Assembly: GCA_000507305.1 (NCBI GenBank) | Contig: DF239105.1 | Coordinates: 186,001 to 250,000 of the forward strand | DNA length: 64,000 bases | Direction: 5' to 3' | Origin: Breviolum minutum Mf 1.05b.01 | Taxonomy: Eukaryota > Sar > Dinophyceae > Suessiales > Symbiodiniaceae | Part shown: piece by piece, positions 25,401 to 36,250 of the stretch | How the letters are laid out: each line of letters begins with the position of its first letter | Numbering within the stretch: position 1 is the first letter of the stretch | Position numbers and translations under genes: made by a program | The notes under the pieces: model-generated | Seen by the model: only the letters and a program-made list of their open reading frames with translations | The model's database searches: none | What the model was told of the DNA's origin: nothing

Positions 25401-25421
25401 AGCCATGTTGTTTCTCCAATC
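19453..25421 (-). CDS. DNA (cytosine-5) methyltransferase-domain protein, dinoflagellate type
   Basis: About sixteen exons: 25421-25248, 25103-24408, ~24270-24036, 23866-23479, 23208-23125, 22802-~22440, ~22334-22219, 21976-21897, 21787-21711, 21108-21037, 20875-~20762, 20677-20498, ~20420-20334, ~20258-20106, ~19904-19711, ~19575-19453. Many joints are phase exact; the AAG|GA donor at 21897 is non-canonical. The C-terminal part has the order of C5 cytosine methyltransferases: [10 protein letters not shown] (motif IV, catalytic Cys), then DYSAFGS across an intron, [10 protein letters not shown] (motif VI, ENV), and [13 protein letters not shown] (motif VIII type). A CFKCNKKC cluster precedes motif IV. 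Known: this domain puts methyl groups on cytosine in DNA, and dinoflagellates have expanded, partly transposon-borne sets. Odd: I cannot find a clear motif I (SAM site), and the motif X region ends [17 protein letters not shown] instead of GNSM. The N-terminal two thirds match nothing I know. The first exon may instead continue the gene upstream. Confidence 0.7.
19948..20042. mobile_element. Inverted-repeat element, family 1 (95 bp)
   Basis: Left end GATGGAAAAAATCCTGCACC and right end GGATTTTTTCCATC are inverted copies. TA precedes the left end. It lies in an intron of the methyltransferase gene. Confidence 0.7.
21269..21590. repeat. Palindromic minisatellite (GGTCTAAC...GTTAGACC)
   Basis: A run of roughly eight degenerate units of about 38 bp. 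Each unit is a hairpin: GGTCTAAC, a 5-6 nt loop such as AACAAG, GTTAGACC, then a TTCAAGAA spacer. It lies wholly inside the 21109-21710 intron of the methyltransferase gene. Confidence 0.85.
22814..22866. repeat. GGATAA/GGATTA hexamer array
   Basis: About eight tandem copies of AGGATA or AGGATT, immediately upstream on the minus strand of the exon that starts at 22802. It resembles degenerate telomere-like sequence but is intronic. Confidence 0.75.
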
Positions 25422-25792
25422 CTAAGCCGTGCTTCAAGCGTGCAGGGTGGGATTAAGGGTTTCAAGCGTGCTGCAATGACATATACTTACAAAAACAGCG
25501 AAGTATATCTTTCGTATTCTTTTGTAATCCCTAAGGGCATTGTGGCCCTTCATCATTGTTTCATCAATTCACACACAAATGTTTGTTTTTCATCATCTTT
25601 TCTTGTCTCGGCGTCATCAACCTGCGAACCATGCAAGTTGGACAGGACCTACAACAACATCCCTCACGCGCTGTAGGCGAAGGCTAAAGGATTACCTCAT
25701 GACAAGGTTGAAAAGAGGAACGCTTGCCCAACCTTTGATTGGGTTCTGCTACTAGTCACTAGGATTGGTCTCAAAACACCCCGTCTTCCATC
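25422..25792. other. Intron or spacer between transposase-like and methyltransferase parts
   Basis: 371 bp with no coding signal. Flanking phases allow this to be an intron (donor GAG|GTTGAA at 25805, acceptor TTAG|GATTGG at 25421, both phase 0). Otherwise the upstream frame stops at 25793-25795 and the downstream one could start at the ATG at 25406. Confidence 0.5.
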
Positions 25793-28700
25793 TTAGTGTT
25801 CAACCTCAACTTCGACTTCCATAACAAGAGCTGAATCAGATTCAAATTCAGACCCCTCTGAGTCTGAGTCAGAGTGACTCATTGCCATGGACTCATGATC
25901 ATCGTCATGATTGTCCACAGTCACAGCCATGGCCCTGGCCCCAAAAAAACCAGACAAGTCAGTACCTGGCCGGATGGGGTGGAATTCAATGAAATCATCA
26001 TCGTTGAAGTTGCCATTCTCACTGTCATCATCACCATCATGAAATAAACGTGTGGTAGTGGTCCGCATTCGGGGTGAAAGTCGCAAAGTGGAGTTCATCA
26101 CACTGGCTACCCCAATGGCAATGTCAACCACTATCACAGCAACCCCACGGACTGGAATCATACCCTGATCGCATAAAGCATCCACCAAATTCTGGAAAGA
26201 ATTCTGGACTGTCTGCATGAAAGCGGACGTGAGAAGGGGAAGCCTCTCAGGGTCAGACACTGCCGAATTGACCCCAGAATTGTGGGTGTCATCTGCTGTC
26301 ACACTGGAAGAACTAGTCATGCCACCCCCGAAATCCATGTTCACTGTAAGGGTAAAGATAGGCAATGGCACTTGGCTCCGCAGGATCATCACGAGAGTCA
26401 TGAAGCGTGATTGCACACGATCCAAGTACAAAGAAGTAGTAGGGGATGAGAAAGATCCAGACCGAGCATTTGAGGTGAAAGGTCTCCCCAAAGTAGTAGT
26501 AGCCATTGCCATTTGCTATCCAACAGAAATCGTTGAAAGTAAGGAGGCAGTGCGGGGTGGCAACCAAATCTCAAATTGTCTAAGCCGATACCCATATGCG
26601 GCGTTTACGCAATGCGTAAAAAGCAAGCTCACACTGACTCTGACACTGATTGCCCAAATGTTGAAAACGTTTGGCATGAACTTTGCTTAGCTTGTAAGCA
26701 TAATTTGAGTTGCAAAATACTCAAGATACTAAAAGTCGTAAGTTCCAAACCCCTCCAGAAACTCACCAGCTGGGGACCCCGTCGTCTTGCGAAAGAGCAA
26801 AGGCTCTTTGCAAGTAGCTACGCCGCTCCGGCCGTACAGAGACCAACTTGAATATGATGAACTCAGTTGGCTGGTTGGTTGGAAGTGCGAAAACATCCTT
26901 GCTTTGATCATCGCCTTCATCATCACCAAATATAGCTTGCAAATGCTCTGTTTGCGTGACTGCCTTGATTGCGTTGGGGGAAGAATCCAAATTTTAAATT
27001 ATGAACTGCTTCCTGATTGAAAGTTGAAATTGAACTTGAAATTGACCCCAAGAAAGTTGCATAAGTTACTGAAAAAAACAAAACAAGTTGCCGTTCTTGA
27101 AGATGGTGGTTGTTGGTTGGCCTGGTCAGCCAGCCTCATCATTTGCTTTTCTTCCCAAGTTGTATCAGGATGAAGCTGGTCCAAACCAAACCCGTAAACA
27201 ATTTCAAGCAGTTGCTTGTGAAAATCCCAATGCTGTGGAACTAGCTGGTCGAACTGGTTCAAAAGTTGTGGTAACTGCTCCCTGTAGGATGGCTGAGATA
27301 GATCCCCGTTGAACCGTCTCCTCAATTCCGCCATGACCCCGGGCACACTGAGAGCACGGCCTCTACTCAAGGATTGGTTTACAAGGTGGTGTCTGGCTTC
27401 GAGGCGTTGCATGACTGTGAGGCTGGTGGAATACGCCAACAACAGATGCTTCAAACTGTCTGGCAACGCCACACCATTCCTGGCCCATTTTATCATATGT
27501 ACTCTGTTGGTTTCATTCCCAAAAAAGTACCAGCTGACTGCCCCCAAAGAAGTTTTGGATTGGCAGGAATCAAAAACCTGCATGAGTTCCAACGCCCGTT
27601 GTCTAGACCAACTTTCGTCAGTTGATTTGTCAACATAGTGGCGACACAACTCCAAAATGCTAAAAGGTAATGAATCCCAAAATGTCCATGCTTGACGAGC
27701 TCGTAGTTCCATCATAGCCTTACAGTCTTGGAAACACCTCAACAAGAACTGTGCATAGCGGGCACCGCCATCTTCCAATGTTTCGAGCATTGAAATTGCT
27801 GATAATGCTTCCCTTTTCAAAGAGATTGTTTTCAAGTTGTGAATGAATTCCTTCCATGCTCCCAAAGCAAGTTGTATTGCCCTACGTCCCTTCAAACGGC
27901 ACTGTTTTTGGTGCTTCTCTGTCTCATGTGAAGAACACATACACCCGTGTAGCCACACACTGGTTTCCACCCCCCAGCTTGACAAAGCATCGACTGTGAA
28001 TGCAGTAGCCCAAAATTTGAGGCCATCAGGGGAATCAGTCTTTGCAATGGATGTCAACATGTCCAACTCTTTCTGTGACATCTCTTTGCTATTTGAATCA
28101 TAGCTTTCATCTGCCAGGAGAAATTCAAAGGCAGCTTTTCTTCTAACCACCCAGGTAAGAGTTTCATACCTTTGTAGTTCCAAAGAAAAAAGCAAATATA
28201 TTCAAACAGTCTTCAAACAGTCAATGTAAGTTATGTTAAAAAGAAGTCTGAAAAAATATTATTTTGTTCATTCGCTGAGAAAGCATTTTCTGTTATGGTA
28301 GATGCAATTACGTATGTAGACAACAGGTAGGTAGCCAGTGAAAACTCAAAAACTTCCCACATGTTTGGCCAGTTTCACATACTGCCATCGGTTGCTATAA
28401 AGCATAGGGCATGTTGTTTGAAACATTGCAATGAAACTTTTACGAAGGGCCGGGTCCTAGGTCGCAAAGAAAAACAACACTTTTGGGTAAAGTAGGAGTA
28501 AGGGATGGAGTGGTGTTGGGCAAGAAGGAACAGTGTACCAACACCGACATCACCATGTCCCACCATGTCCCGGAAAGAAAAGGATGAATGATGAATGCGT
28601 GTACAAGTCCAAGTGTACTTGTCGACGACAAGAGACTGTAATCTTGACGTTGTCTCTCACGCAAATCTTGCAAAAGCGCATGCATCTGCTGACATTGGAG

Positions 28701-31101
28701 AAGAAGAGGGAAATTGCATGCAACCGGGGTTCAAAAAACTCTGCCCAGTTGAAGAAGAATTCCAAACTCTCCATCACCTCTGCTCACGTTTGCTGGATTT
28801 TAAAAGACAGTAGAACTCATCTCAAGAGGCCTCTAAGACAGTAAAACTTCCAATACCATATGAACAATTGTATCTTATACAAAGAAATCCTAAATATAAA
28901 ACCCCAGGTGCATGGTGAAGTGCATGGTCAGCATCGGGCAAGGGCAACGACATGCCGAATAATGTATCCCACGGAAGTGTCTCTCGAAGAAAGGAACTAG
29001 GAGATTTCCACACCGCAGATTCTCCACCCCAATCGAAAAGAAGAGACACACATCTTTGCAGCGTTGCTGAAAGATTTTCTGATTCCTGATTTGAAGCAGG
29101 CTGCAATAGGAACTGTAAGCTATTGGAACTTTCAAATGAAAAATCTCAAGACTAAAGAAGAAATTAAGCATCATCATTCCATGCATAAAACATTCAACCC
29201 TTCAACAACAGACCAGGGTCCAAACTAAGCTGATGCAACAGCTTCTGCGTTTTGATGATTACGCTGGAAGCACGTGCCCCAAGATTTTGTCCCACGAGGA
29301 GACGTGTTACCAACACACCTTTGGTACCGATATCTTCCCATGTTCGAATCCAGGTTGCGTCAGGCCGAAAGATGTCACACTCTGTCATGAAATAATCTTT
29401 GTTGTATTGAGGGCTAGAGTCAAGTCTGCAATGAACATACCAAACAGCATCAAGGCCGAAACAATGTTGGCGGGCCCACAACATGGAGGCCAGGTCAAGG
29501 TCAATCCGGTATTTGTACAGGGCTGTCTTTTTCGGTACTGCAATATCCTCATTCATTGCTGTAAGAAAAAACTCAAAAAAACAAAACAAAATCCTTGTCC
29601 AATCTTGTCCACATCAAACAATATTGACCCTTAAATGCGAGAATACCTCCAAGAATCCCAAGAACATTATCACCCTTTGACATTTTGAATTGGAACTCAG
29701 TCACAAAAGTTGGATCATTTTTTGAGTCGATTCAATTCACAAATCCGGACCAAGAAAACCAAGATTGCGCTGAAACTTTGAACACGGATCTTGGGAGCAA
29801 ATGTGTTGACGTAGTTCCTCTTGCAGCGTCAAACCCATCGACCTAGGATCTGGGATGGCTACTTTCATTCATACACACACACCAAAAAAAAAACATCTTA
29901 AGTTCCATTCACTAAGTTGGAAAGACAGTTGGGATTAGCAAGTGCAGCACGGAGAGATCATACATATCTAGATTCTCATTGCCCCCACCCAGGACCGACA
30001 TAGCCCGTCATCATGGATGATCTTTTCATGCTAAGCTGAGAGGCTCTAAAATAACATTTTCCATATCATCCAAAGTTTTCAGCCTGTCAGACAATAGCAC
30101 GGCGTCCAACATGTAGGTGGCTGTGTACTCCAGGCCACCTGTTTTCTTGGACTGCCGCCCTTTCACAACCTCAAATGTGAATGCGAACCCAATGGTAGGT
30201 AGGAAGCAAAAGTAAATTCCTCAATAGATATCTACCTGTTGTAAAAGAAACAACGTAATCATAGTCAGAAAACTGGATTGAGATGACTAATATAAGATGT
30301 CTCCATTTATATGATTCAGTTGATGGTGACATGGCAGCAAGTGGTATTGCATCATCCCCTCCCCAAAATATTCTAAAGACAGGAAACTTGCAACCAATTG
30401 CTCAGGTTGCTGATATGGTTCCAGAGTTGTGGGTCATTCATGGGCCCCACTGCTGCAGATATGCACTTGAGAGCATGATCAACTAGTGATAGTTGCTGCT
30501 GCTCTTGGCCGTCACTGCCAGGAGCATATTGCACTAGAGCCAAAGGATTCGATTGTCCCCTTCCAATTTTGCTTCCATGCCCTTGCTGCTGTGGCTCAGC
30601 AACTGGGCCTGGGGCCTTGCGTTTTTTCTCTCCAATTCTATTAGATCTTGATGATGGAATTTCTATTCGGTGTTTGTTTTCAGAATCCCATGGGGTGCTC
30701 ATGCCGAGCGCCAATTCCAAGTCATGTAGTGAGCAATTGGATGGCAAGCAACTAGTTTCTAGTATGGACCCTGACTCGACTGTCAACCTCACTATTCCCG
30801 TACTGAATTCCTCTTTCAAAAGCATTCTGTCCTCCATAGGGAGGACTGTGTTGGAACGTCGGCCTCTTGTGTGTGTAGTGGCACTATTGATTCCTTGAAA
30901 AGTGACCACACACAGATCTATTCCAGCGCTAGCATCTCTCACCATCAGTTTGGAATAAGAGTTACGATTCTCATGCCTTTGCCAGACCCAGAAAATCCCA
31001 GCTTCTGGTGTTTTGTACACCCCCTGCTTCCTGCGAAAACACGCTGACCCAGAAGCTGAAGGACCAGCATCACTACCACCATCATCATCATCATCATCCA
31101 T
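25793..31101 (-). CDS. Large transposase-like protein of a dinoflagellate repeat family
   Basis: Exons: 31101-30388, 30169-30084, 29842-~29775, 29547-29221, 29085-28903, 28777-28661, 28456-28377, 28169-27122, 26963-26767, ~26500-25793. Phases match at most joints; the donor at 30084 is GC (AG|GC) and that at 28377 is GA (NRWQYV to YETLTW). The start ATG at 31101 precedes a DDDDDD run; KKRK at residues 159-162 may be a nuclear signal. Three acidic residues lie in the spacing of an RNase-H fold: D in HCRLDSSPQ (about 29420), D in LLFDWGGES (about 29033), E in QRLEARHHLV (about 27399), with a CMC-x2-H...C cluster (about 27940-27900) between the second and third, as in hAT/KDZ-type transposases. 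The order SSPQ, DWGGE, RW, CMC...C recalls a highly repeated Suessiales family (recollection only). The tail is acidic (DSDSEGSEFESDS). The stop at 25793 may be bypassed by splicing into the methyltransferase exons. DDE transposase is my inference; other nucleases are possible. Confidence 0.65.
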
Positions 31102-31234
31102 TGCTGTATCAGCAACGAGGCGAAACTGCAAAAGGCAGAAATTAAAGAAGTTCCCCTGTATGTCGAAGGTGTGATGAGGATACAGTAGTACAGTAGCGTA
31201 AGAAATTAGTGTATGAAACAGAAACACACCTCTT

Positions 31235-33463
31235 TTACAGATGAAGAAACGTGTTTACTAAACACATGGGATTCAAATTAAAAGGCTGGCTTAAGATACC
31301 TGGACTAGCATGACAACCATGCAATGCCACCATGGTGTTAGACCCAGAGCGGCTCAGTTCCACACATATATGCATCCATGTGGTGGTGAAAAAAACGATT
31401 ATTCCAAACCACCTCAGAACCTTTCCTGTGTTAACTTTTAGATCCGCACAGGAATTATTAACAACAACAACAACAACAACACAAACATATACATGTACAT
31501 ATAGATGCCATCGCCCAATGAGATGTGACTTGAAATGTTGGGAAATCAACTCCACCCAACCAAGCCTCTACCTGAGATATAATGAATCCGTTTATCTTCC
31601 ACTGAACATTCACCATAACAACCAATGAGATATCTACACCCCTGAAAATCAAGATGGTTCACCTTAACATCATGAAATCCGGAAAATCATCTGATTTTCA
31701 AACCTCCATGACTTTGGCTTCAAAATGTGAATGTTCTTAATTTTCCAGGGGAAAATACCCCTTTGTTTAAAAATCATCCCCGTTTTCTCCTTGCAAATTT
31801 CGGATGAAATTTGACAAAACATCTGCGCCTCGGAGACGTTCTCCCAGACCTGACGGTTCGAGGATAAGGTGCCACAAAGACGATGAAGCTCCTGGGCCCC
31901 AAAACAACAACACGAAGTTCTCAAGGTTACCCGGTTACCCTGAAACTAACAGACAGGACAGTTCGCACCTGTCAGGAGGCCTTAAAAACACGCCCCATCT
32001 TGGGAAACTCATCTGAGTTTAACCGCAGTGTTTCAGGTGCGAACTGATAGTTTTAGGGAGGGTAATTAATTATTAACCTGTATGGCCGTATGGTCCCTTG
32101 ATTCAGCCTTATCAGCGCCTTACTTCAAAGGGGGTGGCGTTGGGGAAATACCCTTAGATTCTCATGATTGTGTGCGTTTGGGATTACGGTCTTAGGCCAT
32201 GTTAGAGGATGATGGAGGATGATGATAATAACATAGGATGAATGATGAGGAGGATGAATGATGAATGGTAAATTATGAAGGATGATGATGGCTTCATTAA
32301 AAAAACACATCATCAAACACATGAACACACCGGAACTGCACCTTTAGTTCCCCTACATCCACATCACACCACATCAACACATCCTCCCAGCTCTCCTCAT
32401 CGTAGTACTGCTGAAGTTGTTGGCACTTCAGGTCGTAAAAGGTGTGAATCCTCGACCCCAACGAGCTTGGATAACCCGGATTCGTTCATCTGGTAATACC
32501 ACGGAGCTTCGGGCTCCATGTTCTGACAACATGGAGCTTCAAGAATCATGGTCAAATCTTAGCATTTTTGAAAATTGAGAAGGGTAGTCATTCAAACACC
32601 AAAAGTGACATGACGTGAAATGTTTCGCCAATTGCAATTGTGGAGGCATGTTTGATGCATGTTGTTCCTAAGGCCCATCCTAAGACTCTAAATGTTGATT
32701 TGAAAGTAAGGCATCAGTGAACAAGTTGCCCTGGCCCTTGTGGAAGCAAAAAACAACAAAGATCACCCAACCATTGGGATACAGCGGAACAACTCACAAC
32801 CAACAAAAACACCTCTTACAGTTGTGCTTCGCCCATCGCAGGGGTCACCCGAACAGTACTACTGTACAAGGAGCACGTACTGTAATTATTCACATGGATA
32901 AAAGCAAGAGTTACAGTTACAGCAGCTCCTTACGTATAGTTTTAGGTGCAACGCATGACATGGTTGCGGTTCCCCCTTCTCCTTGTGCCAGCAGCCAACA
33001 TCTCAGCAATCTCTTGGTGCATCTCCTATTTCAGTCGGAGAGTCGGTGGTCAGCAATGCTGCTTTCATAGGATGCTGCAACGAAAAATCCGGAAAAAAAT
33101 AACCTTCAGATCAAACTACTCCTACAATCCTACAAATCAATCAATGAAATGCAGGGTATTTTCAGATGCCGTTCTCACCGCCATACGCAACAGTTCTCAG
33201 CACATTGCAAGCAAACGACTTTATAATCCTTACTACCACCCAAATTTCAAAGCTAAGAAACTCCAGAGTTTTTCAAATAATCGAGTGATATTCAGTGCGA
33301 CTTGTCCCGCCCTCTTTCCTACAGTACCCAAGTTTGCAATGCTTACACTCCATTATATGAAGTCAAATCCATCACTTTCCCCCTACCCTGTATCCGGCCA
33401 TACCGTAATACCTGATCTCATTGCACCGGTCGGCTTTGCGTGGATTGTCGTAGTCGACTGTAA
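31235..33463 (-). CDS. Short-exon gene of unknown function
   Basis: Six exons: 33463-33414 (DYDNPRKADRCNEI), 33025-32960 (EMHQEIAEMLAAGTRRRG), 32450-32357 (YDLKCQQLQQYYDEESWED), 31891-31790 (ELHRLCGTLSSNRQVWENV), 31641-31572 (GCRYLIGCYGECSVEDK) and 31425-31235. From 32450 on, all phases join exactly (0, 0, 1), and the last exon ends in a stop at 31235, only 134 bp upstream of the next gene's ATG. The exon ending 31790 uses a GA donor (AAG|GAG). Between 32960 and 32450 one exon must be missing because phases disagree. The product is charged and helical in its middle part, with a hydrophobic FGIIVFFTTTW stretch in the last exon. The intron 32356-31892 contains a family 3 element. No family recognised. 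Confidence 0.55.
31936..32064. mobile_element. Inverted-repeat element, family 3 (129 bp)
   Basis: Left TACCCTGAAACTAACAGA and right GTTTTAGGGAGGGTA. An inner inverted pair, CAGTTCGCACCTG with CAGGTGCGAACTG, is exact, so the RNA could form a long hairpin. Confidence 0.7.
32190..32292. repeat. GATGAT-rich degenerate repeat
   Basis: Runs of GATGATGGAGGATGATGAT in an intron. Imperfect; on the minus strand it reads CATCAT/CATCCTC. Confidence 0.6.
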
Positions 33464-33906
33464 CAAAAATGGGGTGTTCGTATTACTACATATTCGAAAT
33501 TGCTTTCTTTCCCGGCCAGCGATGCTAGTGTTTATGGTCCAGTAGTTGTTCCTCCCCTCAGACATGGATTGCCACAATGGGATTGAAATAATTTAACTAA
33601 CTGTTTAGTGCCATTTTCAACCATCGTTAGACAAAATACTTAATTTGCTGTACATCTCCTCTCCAAAAATACACTCTGGATTGAGTCTGGACTGCAATGA
33701 TCTGATTCGCCTATCCAATCCTAACATTATTTACATCCACTCTGCCAAAACTCCCCAATGAGTAACATAGAGATAAATTAGATGGATCAGAACAATGTAG
33801 AACCCTCAACCCGAAACAGGATTTCCCATGTCATGGCCCCCCTTTTGCACATCACTTCAAGAAGGCTAATTAACCTACCATCATCATTTTCATCCCCAAA
33901 AGAAGC

Positions 33907-34233
33907 TTAATCAAAGCCTTCCATTTTGGCGAAGGCTTCATCAAAATCATCTTGGAATTCATCATCATAAGCCCCCAAAAAATCAAAAAAAAACAACTGT
34001 TTCAAGCACCTCCAAATGAAGGAAACAGCATATCCAACCATCCCACCATCTAAAAAATCCATCCCAACAGCCAGCCTCCAAGGCCATCTTTCGTTGCAAC
34101 TGGGAACCGGGCTGCAGGGCTGGTTGTTGAGGACCTCCAGTTTGAAGGAAGAACCAAGTTGGAAGCCAAGAAATGAACCCGTGGGGGAGACCCCAACACC
34201 CCTCCCAACACCGGCCATCGGCAGGATTGTCAT
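33907..34233 (-). CDS. 3' end of an unrecognised gene with acidic C-terminus
   Basis: The last exon ends YDDEFQDDFDEAFAKMEGFD and a stop at 33907-33909; the Asp/Phe-rich tail is clearly protein-like. A second segment at about 34135-34080 reads PQQPALQPGSQLQRKMALE after an AG|G acceptor and may end at a GAG|GC donor. A T-rich run just upstream of the last exon makes its exact start unclear. No family recognised. Confidence 0.45.
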   Translation of the reverse strand: MTILPMAGVGRGVGVSPTGSFLGFQLGSSFKLEVLNNQPCSPVPSCNERWPWRLAVGMDFLDGGMVGYAVSFIWRCLKQLFFFDFLGAYDDEFQDDFDEAFAKMEGFD

Positions 34234-34486
34234 TCTGTATCATTTCGATATCTTTTTCAAAAAAAAACATGGCACATGATGACATGATGTACAAATTATA
34301 TCAAACTATGCATTTTCAGTGGAAGTTGGAGCCCGTGACTAACCTGACATACCTTTTTTGTCTCCCTGTGTCATGTATTATGACGATCCGGGGATCGTAG
34401 TGCAAAACCTCAGCTAAAAATCGGGTTGCTATCAAAAACTCTCCAGGACACTCACCTGGCAAATGGAAATTCGCCCAAAAAGGCGA

Positions 34487-35806
34487 CTAATCTTTAACCT
34501 CCATAATATTCTAGTTGGCGGTTTCAACCCATTTGAAAAATATTAGTCAAAATGGGTTCATCTTCCCCAATCTTCGGGGTGAAAATGAAAAATATTTGAA
34601 ACCACCAACCAGTTAACCTCCATAATATTTAGGTCCCTTTTGAGTTCTGGGTCATATACCTGAAAAATAAACAGCCACCGACATGTGAAGTCAACGTGAC
34701 GGGATACACTATGTACCGCTGACTAAACCTTCTATAAGCCACTCTCTCTCCAACATTTACCAACTGCGCAGGGGTAGATCCAACATATACTGTACTTTCT
34801 TACTTTCATGAATACAAACAGGAGAACCCGAACAAACATCTTCAGAAACTGGCAGCCAAAGATGGTTTACTTGCAAAAAACCTTTAGTTCTCCATGATTG
34901 CTTGAGACTAATCATTGACCCAAGCATTGATTCCAGTCCAAACCTGATTCCAGTAACCCCAGTCTCCACTTGACTTTTGTTTGGCAAAAATGCCTTCCCC
35001 TCAAAGGGCCCTACACCTCGGTTTCTCCATGTCTCCGGGTCCCCGGCCTATGATCACCTCTTCCACAAACGACTCGGCCATAACTGTGCCATAGTAAGTG
35101 CCAGCAACGGACTGCCGTGGCAGTGGTCATGGAAAGTCAGCCAGTCCCAAAGTTGGACATGAAACCTAAAAATTTATGGTCTTTCCCACGTTCGGGATCC
35201 CCTGTTCCAGTGTGCCATTCTCAGGTTCTGATCTTTCAACACTGTGCTCCCCTTTGCAGTCTGTACATGTGGGGAAAACAACTAGCAACACTAACAACCG
35301 TTTTTGCCGCAACTGTTCAGACCAGAAACAAACAACACATGGTTCGGTCCACATCTTCAATGAAACCGTGACCATAGTAGTCAGCTACCCCGCTCCCTCC
35401 CAAAGAAGAAAAGTTAATAAAGTTAGTTCCAAACGAGCAATGTCTACACACATGAATGATATATACATATATACATAATACATATCTGTATCTGTAATCA
35501 GCCCCCCCCAAAAAAAGGATCACACAAACATACATTGAACCTACTTTCCCCATCTTCCCCCGCACACCCCCCCAAAAAAAATAGTTGGCGGTTTCAACCC
35601 ATCTGAAAAATATGAGTCAAATTGGGAATCTTCCCCAAATTCAAACTAAAAAATATTTGAAATTGAAACCACCACCTAGATAACCAAAAAAACATCAACC
35701 TTTCACATCCAAAAAACATGGGCATCTTTCAACCTTTGGCCTTCCAACATCCACTGGTGGATCCTCACCTGTGGTTGAACCGGCTCAGGCGCCTTCAATC
35801 CCACCT
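34487..35806 (-). CDS. Short-exon gene whose last intron looks newly inserted
   Basis: The 3' part is exact: 35111-35017 (GTYYGTVMAESFVEEVIIG), 34943-34871 (FGLESMLGSMISLKQSW), 34659-34618 (VYDPELKRDLNIME) and 34498-34487 (VKD and stop TAG at 34487). Phases are 0, 2, 0, 0. An upstream exon, 35806-35771 (VGLKAPEPVQPQ), lies between CAG|G and a GTGAGG donor and probably belongs to the same gene. The intron 34617-34499 consists of a family 2 inverted-repeat element plus one copy of a 17-bp direct repeat that spans the splice sites. Removing it restores an unbroken DLNIMEVKD end. Product unrecognised; probably a soluble or peripheral protein. Confidence 0.65.
34511..34612. mobile_element. Family 2 inverted-repeat element acting as an intron (introner-like)
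   Basis: Ends CTAGTTGGCGGTTTCAA and TTGAAACCACCAACCAG are inverted copies; the internal AGTCAAAATGGG and TCTTCCCCAA are shared with the other two copies. The direct repeat TTAACCTCCATAATATT flanks it at 34494-34510 and 34613-34629 and covers both splice sites of the host gene. Confidence 0.85.
35582..35679. mobile_element. Inverted-repeat element, family 2, second copy
   Basis: Left TAGTTGGCGGTTTCAACCCA is identical in 19 of 20 positions to the first copy's end region; internal AGTCAAATTGGG and TCTTCCCCAA are conserved; right end GAAACCACCACCTAG. Intronic. Confidence 0.7.
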
Positions 35807-36019
35807 GCGAAAAATCGACAATTTTTTGGTTGCTGCCGTCAACACGACCGCAAAGCTCGGAGTTTCAAGGATTTCTATGTTCTATAACAAAAAAATGTCT
35901 AAAAGGTTGGATGTTCTTTTTGAAAATAGTGACCAGAAGTGTTGATGAAGTGTGCGTTTGAAGTACATCTGTTGCCTAGGTTTGTTTATGTTTGTTGAAT
36001 AAAGATGCATAATTAAGTG

Positions 36020-36250
36020 CTACATCCACACAAGTAAATATAGATGTCTGTCAAAACTGTTTCGACTTGGCCAACCTGTCCTTGATTTCACCCGCCTTTT
36101 GCCGTTTCCCCGCATTACGACAGAACGACATCCGTTAAATGCCTGTGGATCTTCGCTTTCCTGTCCATGACCCAGTGGAAAGTGAGTCGGTTTGTTATCG
36201 TCGCGAAAGGGATGGAGAGTATTTCTATCCCGGATCCCTCCATGATGCAA
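36020..36250 (-). CDS. Possible coding segment
   Basis: An open stretch with GC-rich codons; one frame reads DDNKPTHFPLGHGQESEDP and ends near a GTAATG donor. An overlapping frame gives KRQKAGEIKDRLAKSKQF before a stop. Both cannot be true, so the segment is only likely, not certainly, coding. Confidence 0.25.
   Translation of the reverse strand: MHHGGIRDRNTLHPFRDDNKPTHFPLGHGQESEDPQAFNGCRSVVMRGNGKRRVKSRTGWPSRNSFDRHLYLLVWM

Noticed and set aside
25404..25406. ATG as the certain start of the methyltransferase gene
   Set aside because: The frame stays open upstream to an AG|G acceptor at 25421 whose phase fits the previous gene, so the ATG may be internal.
32946..33545. 199-codon plus-strand open frame
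   Set aside because: Composition looks random, and minus-strand exons at 33025-32960 and 33463-33414 explain the coding signal.
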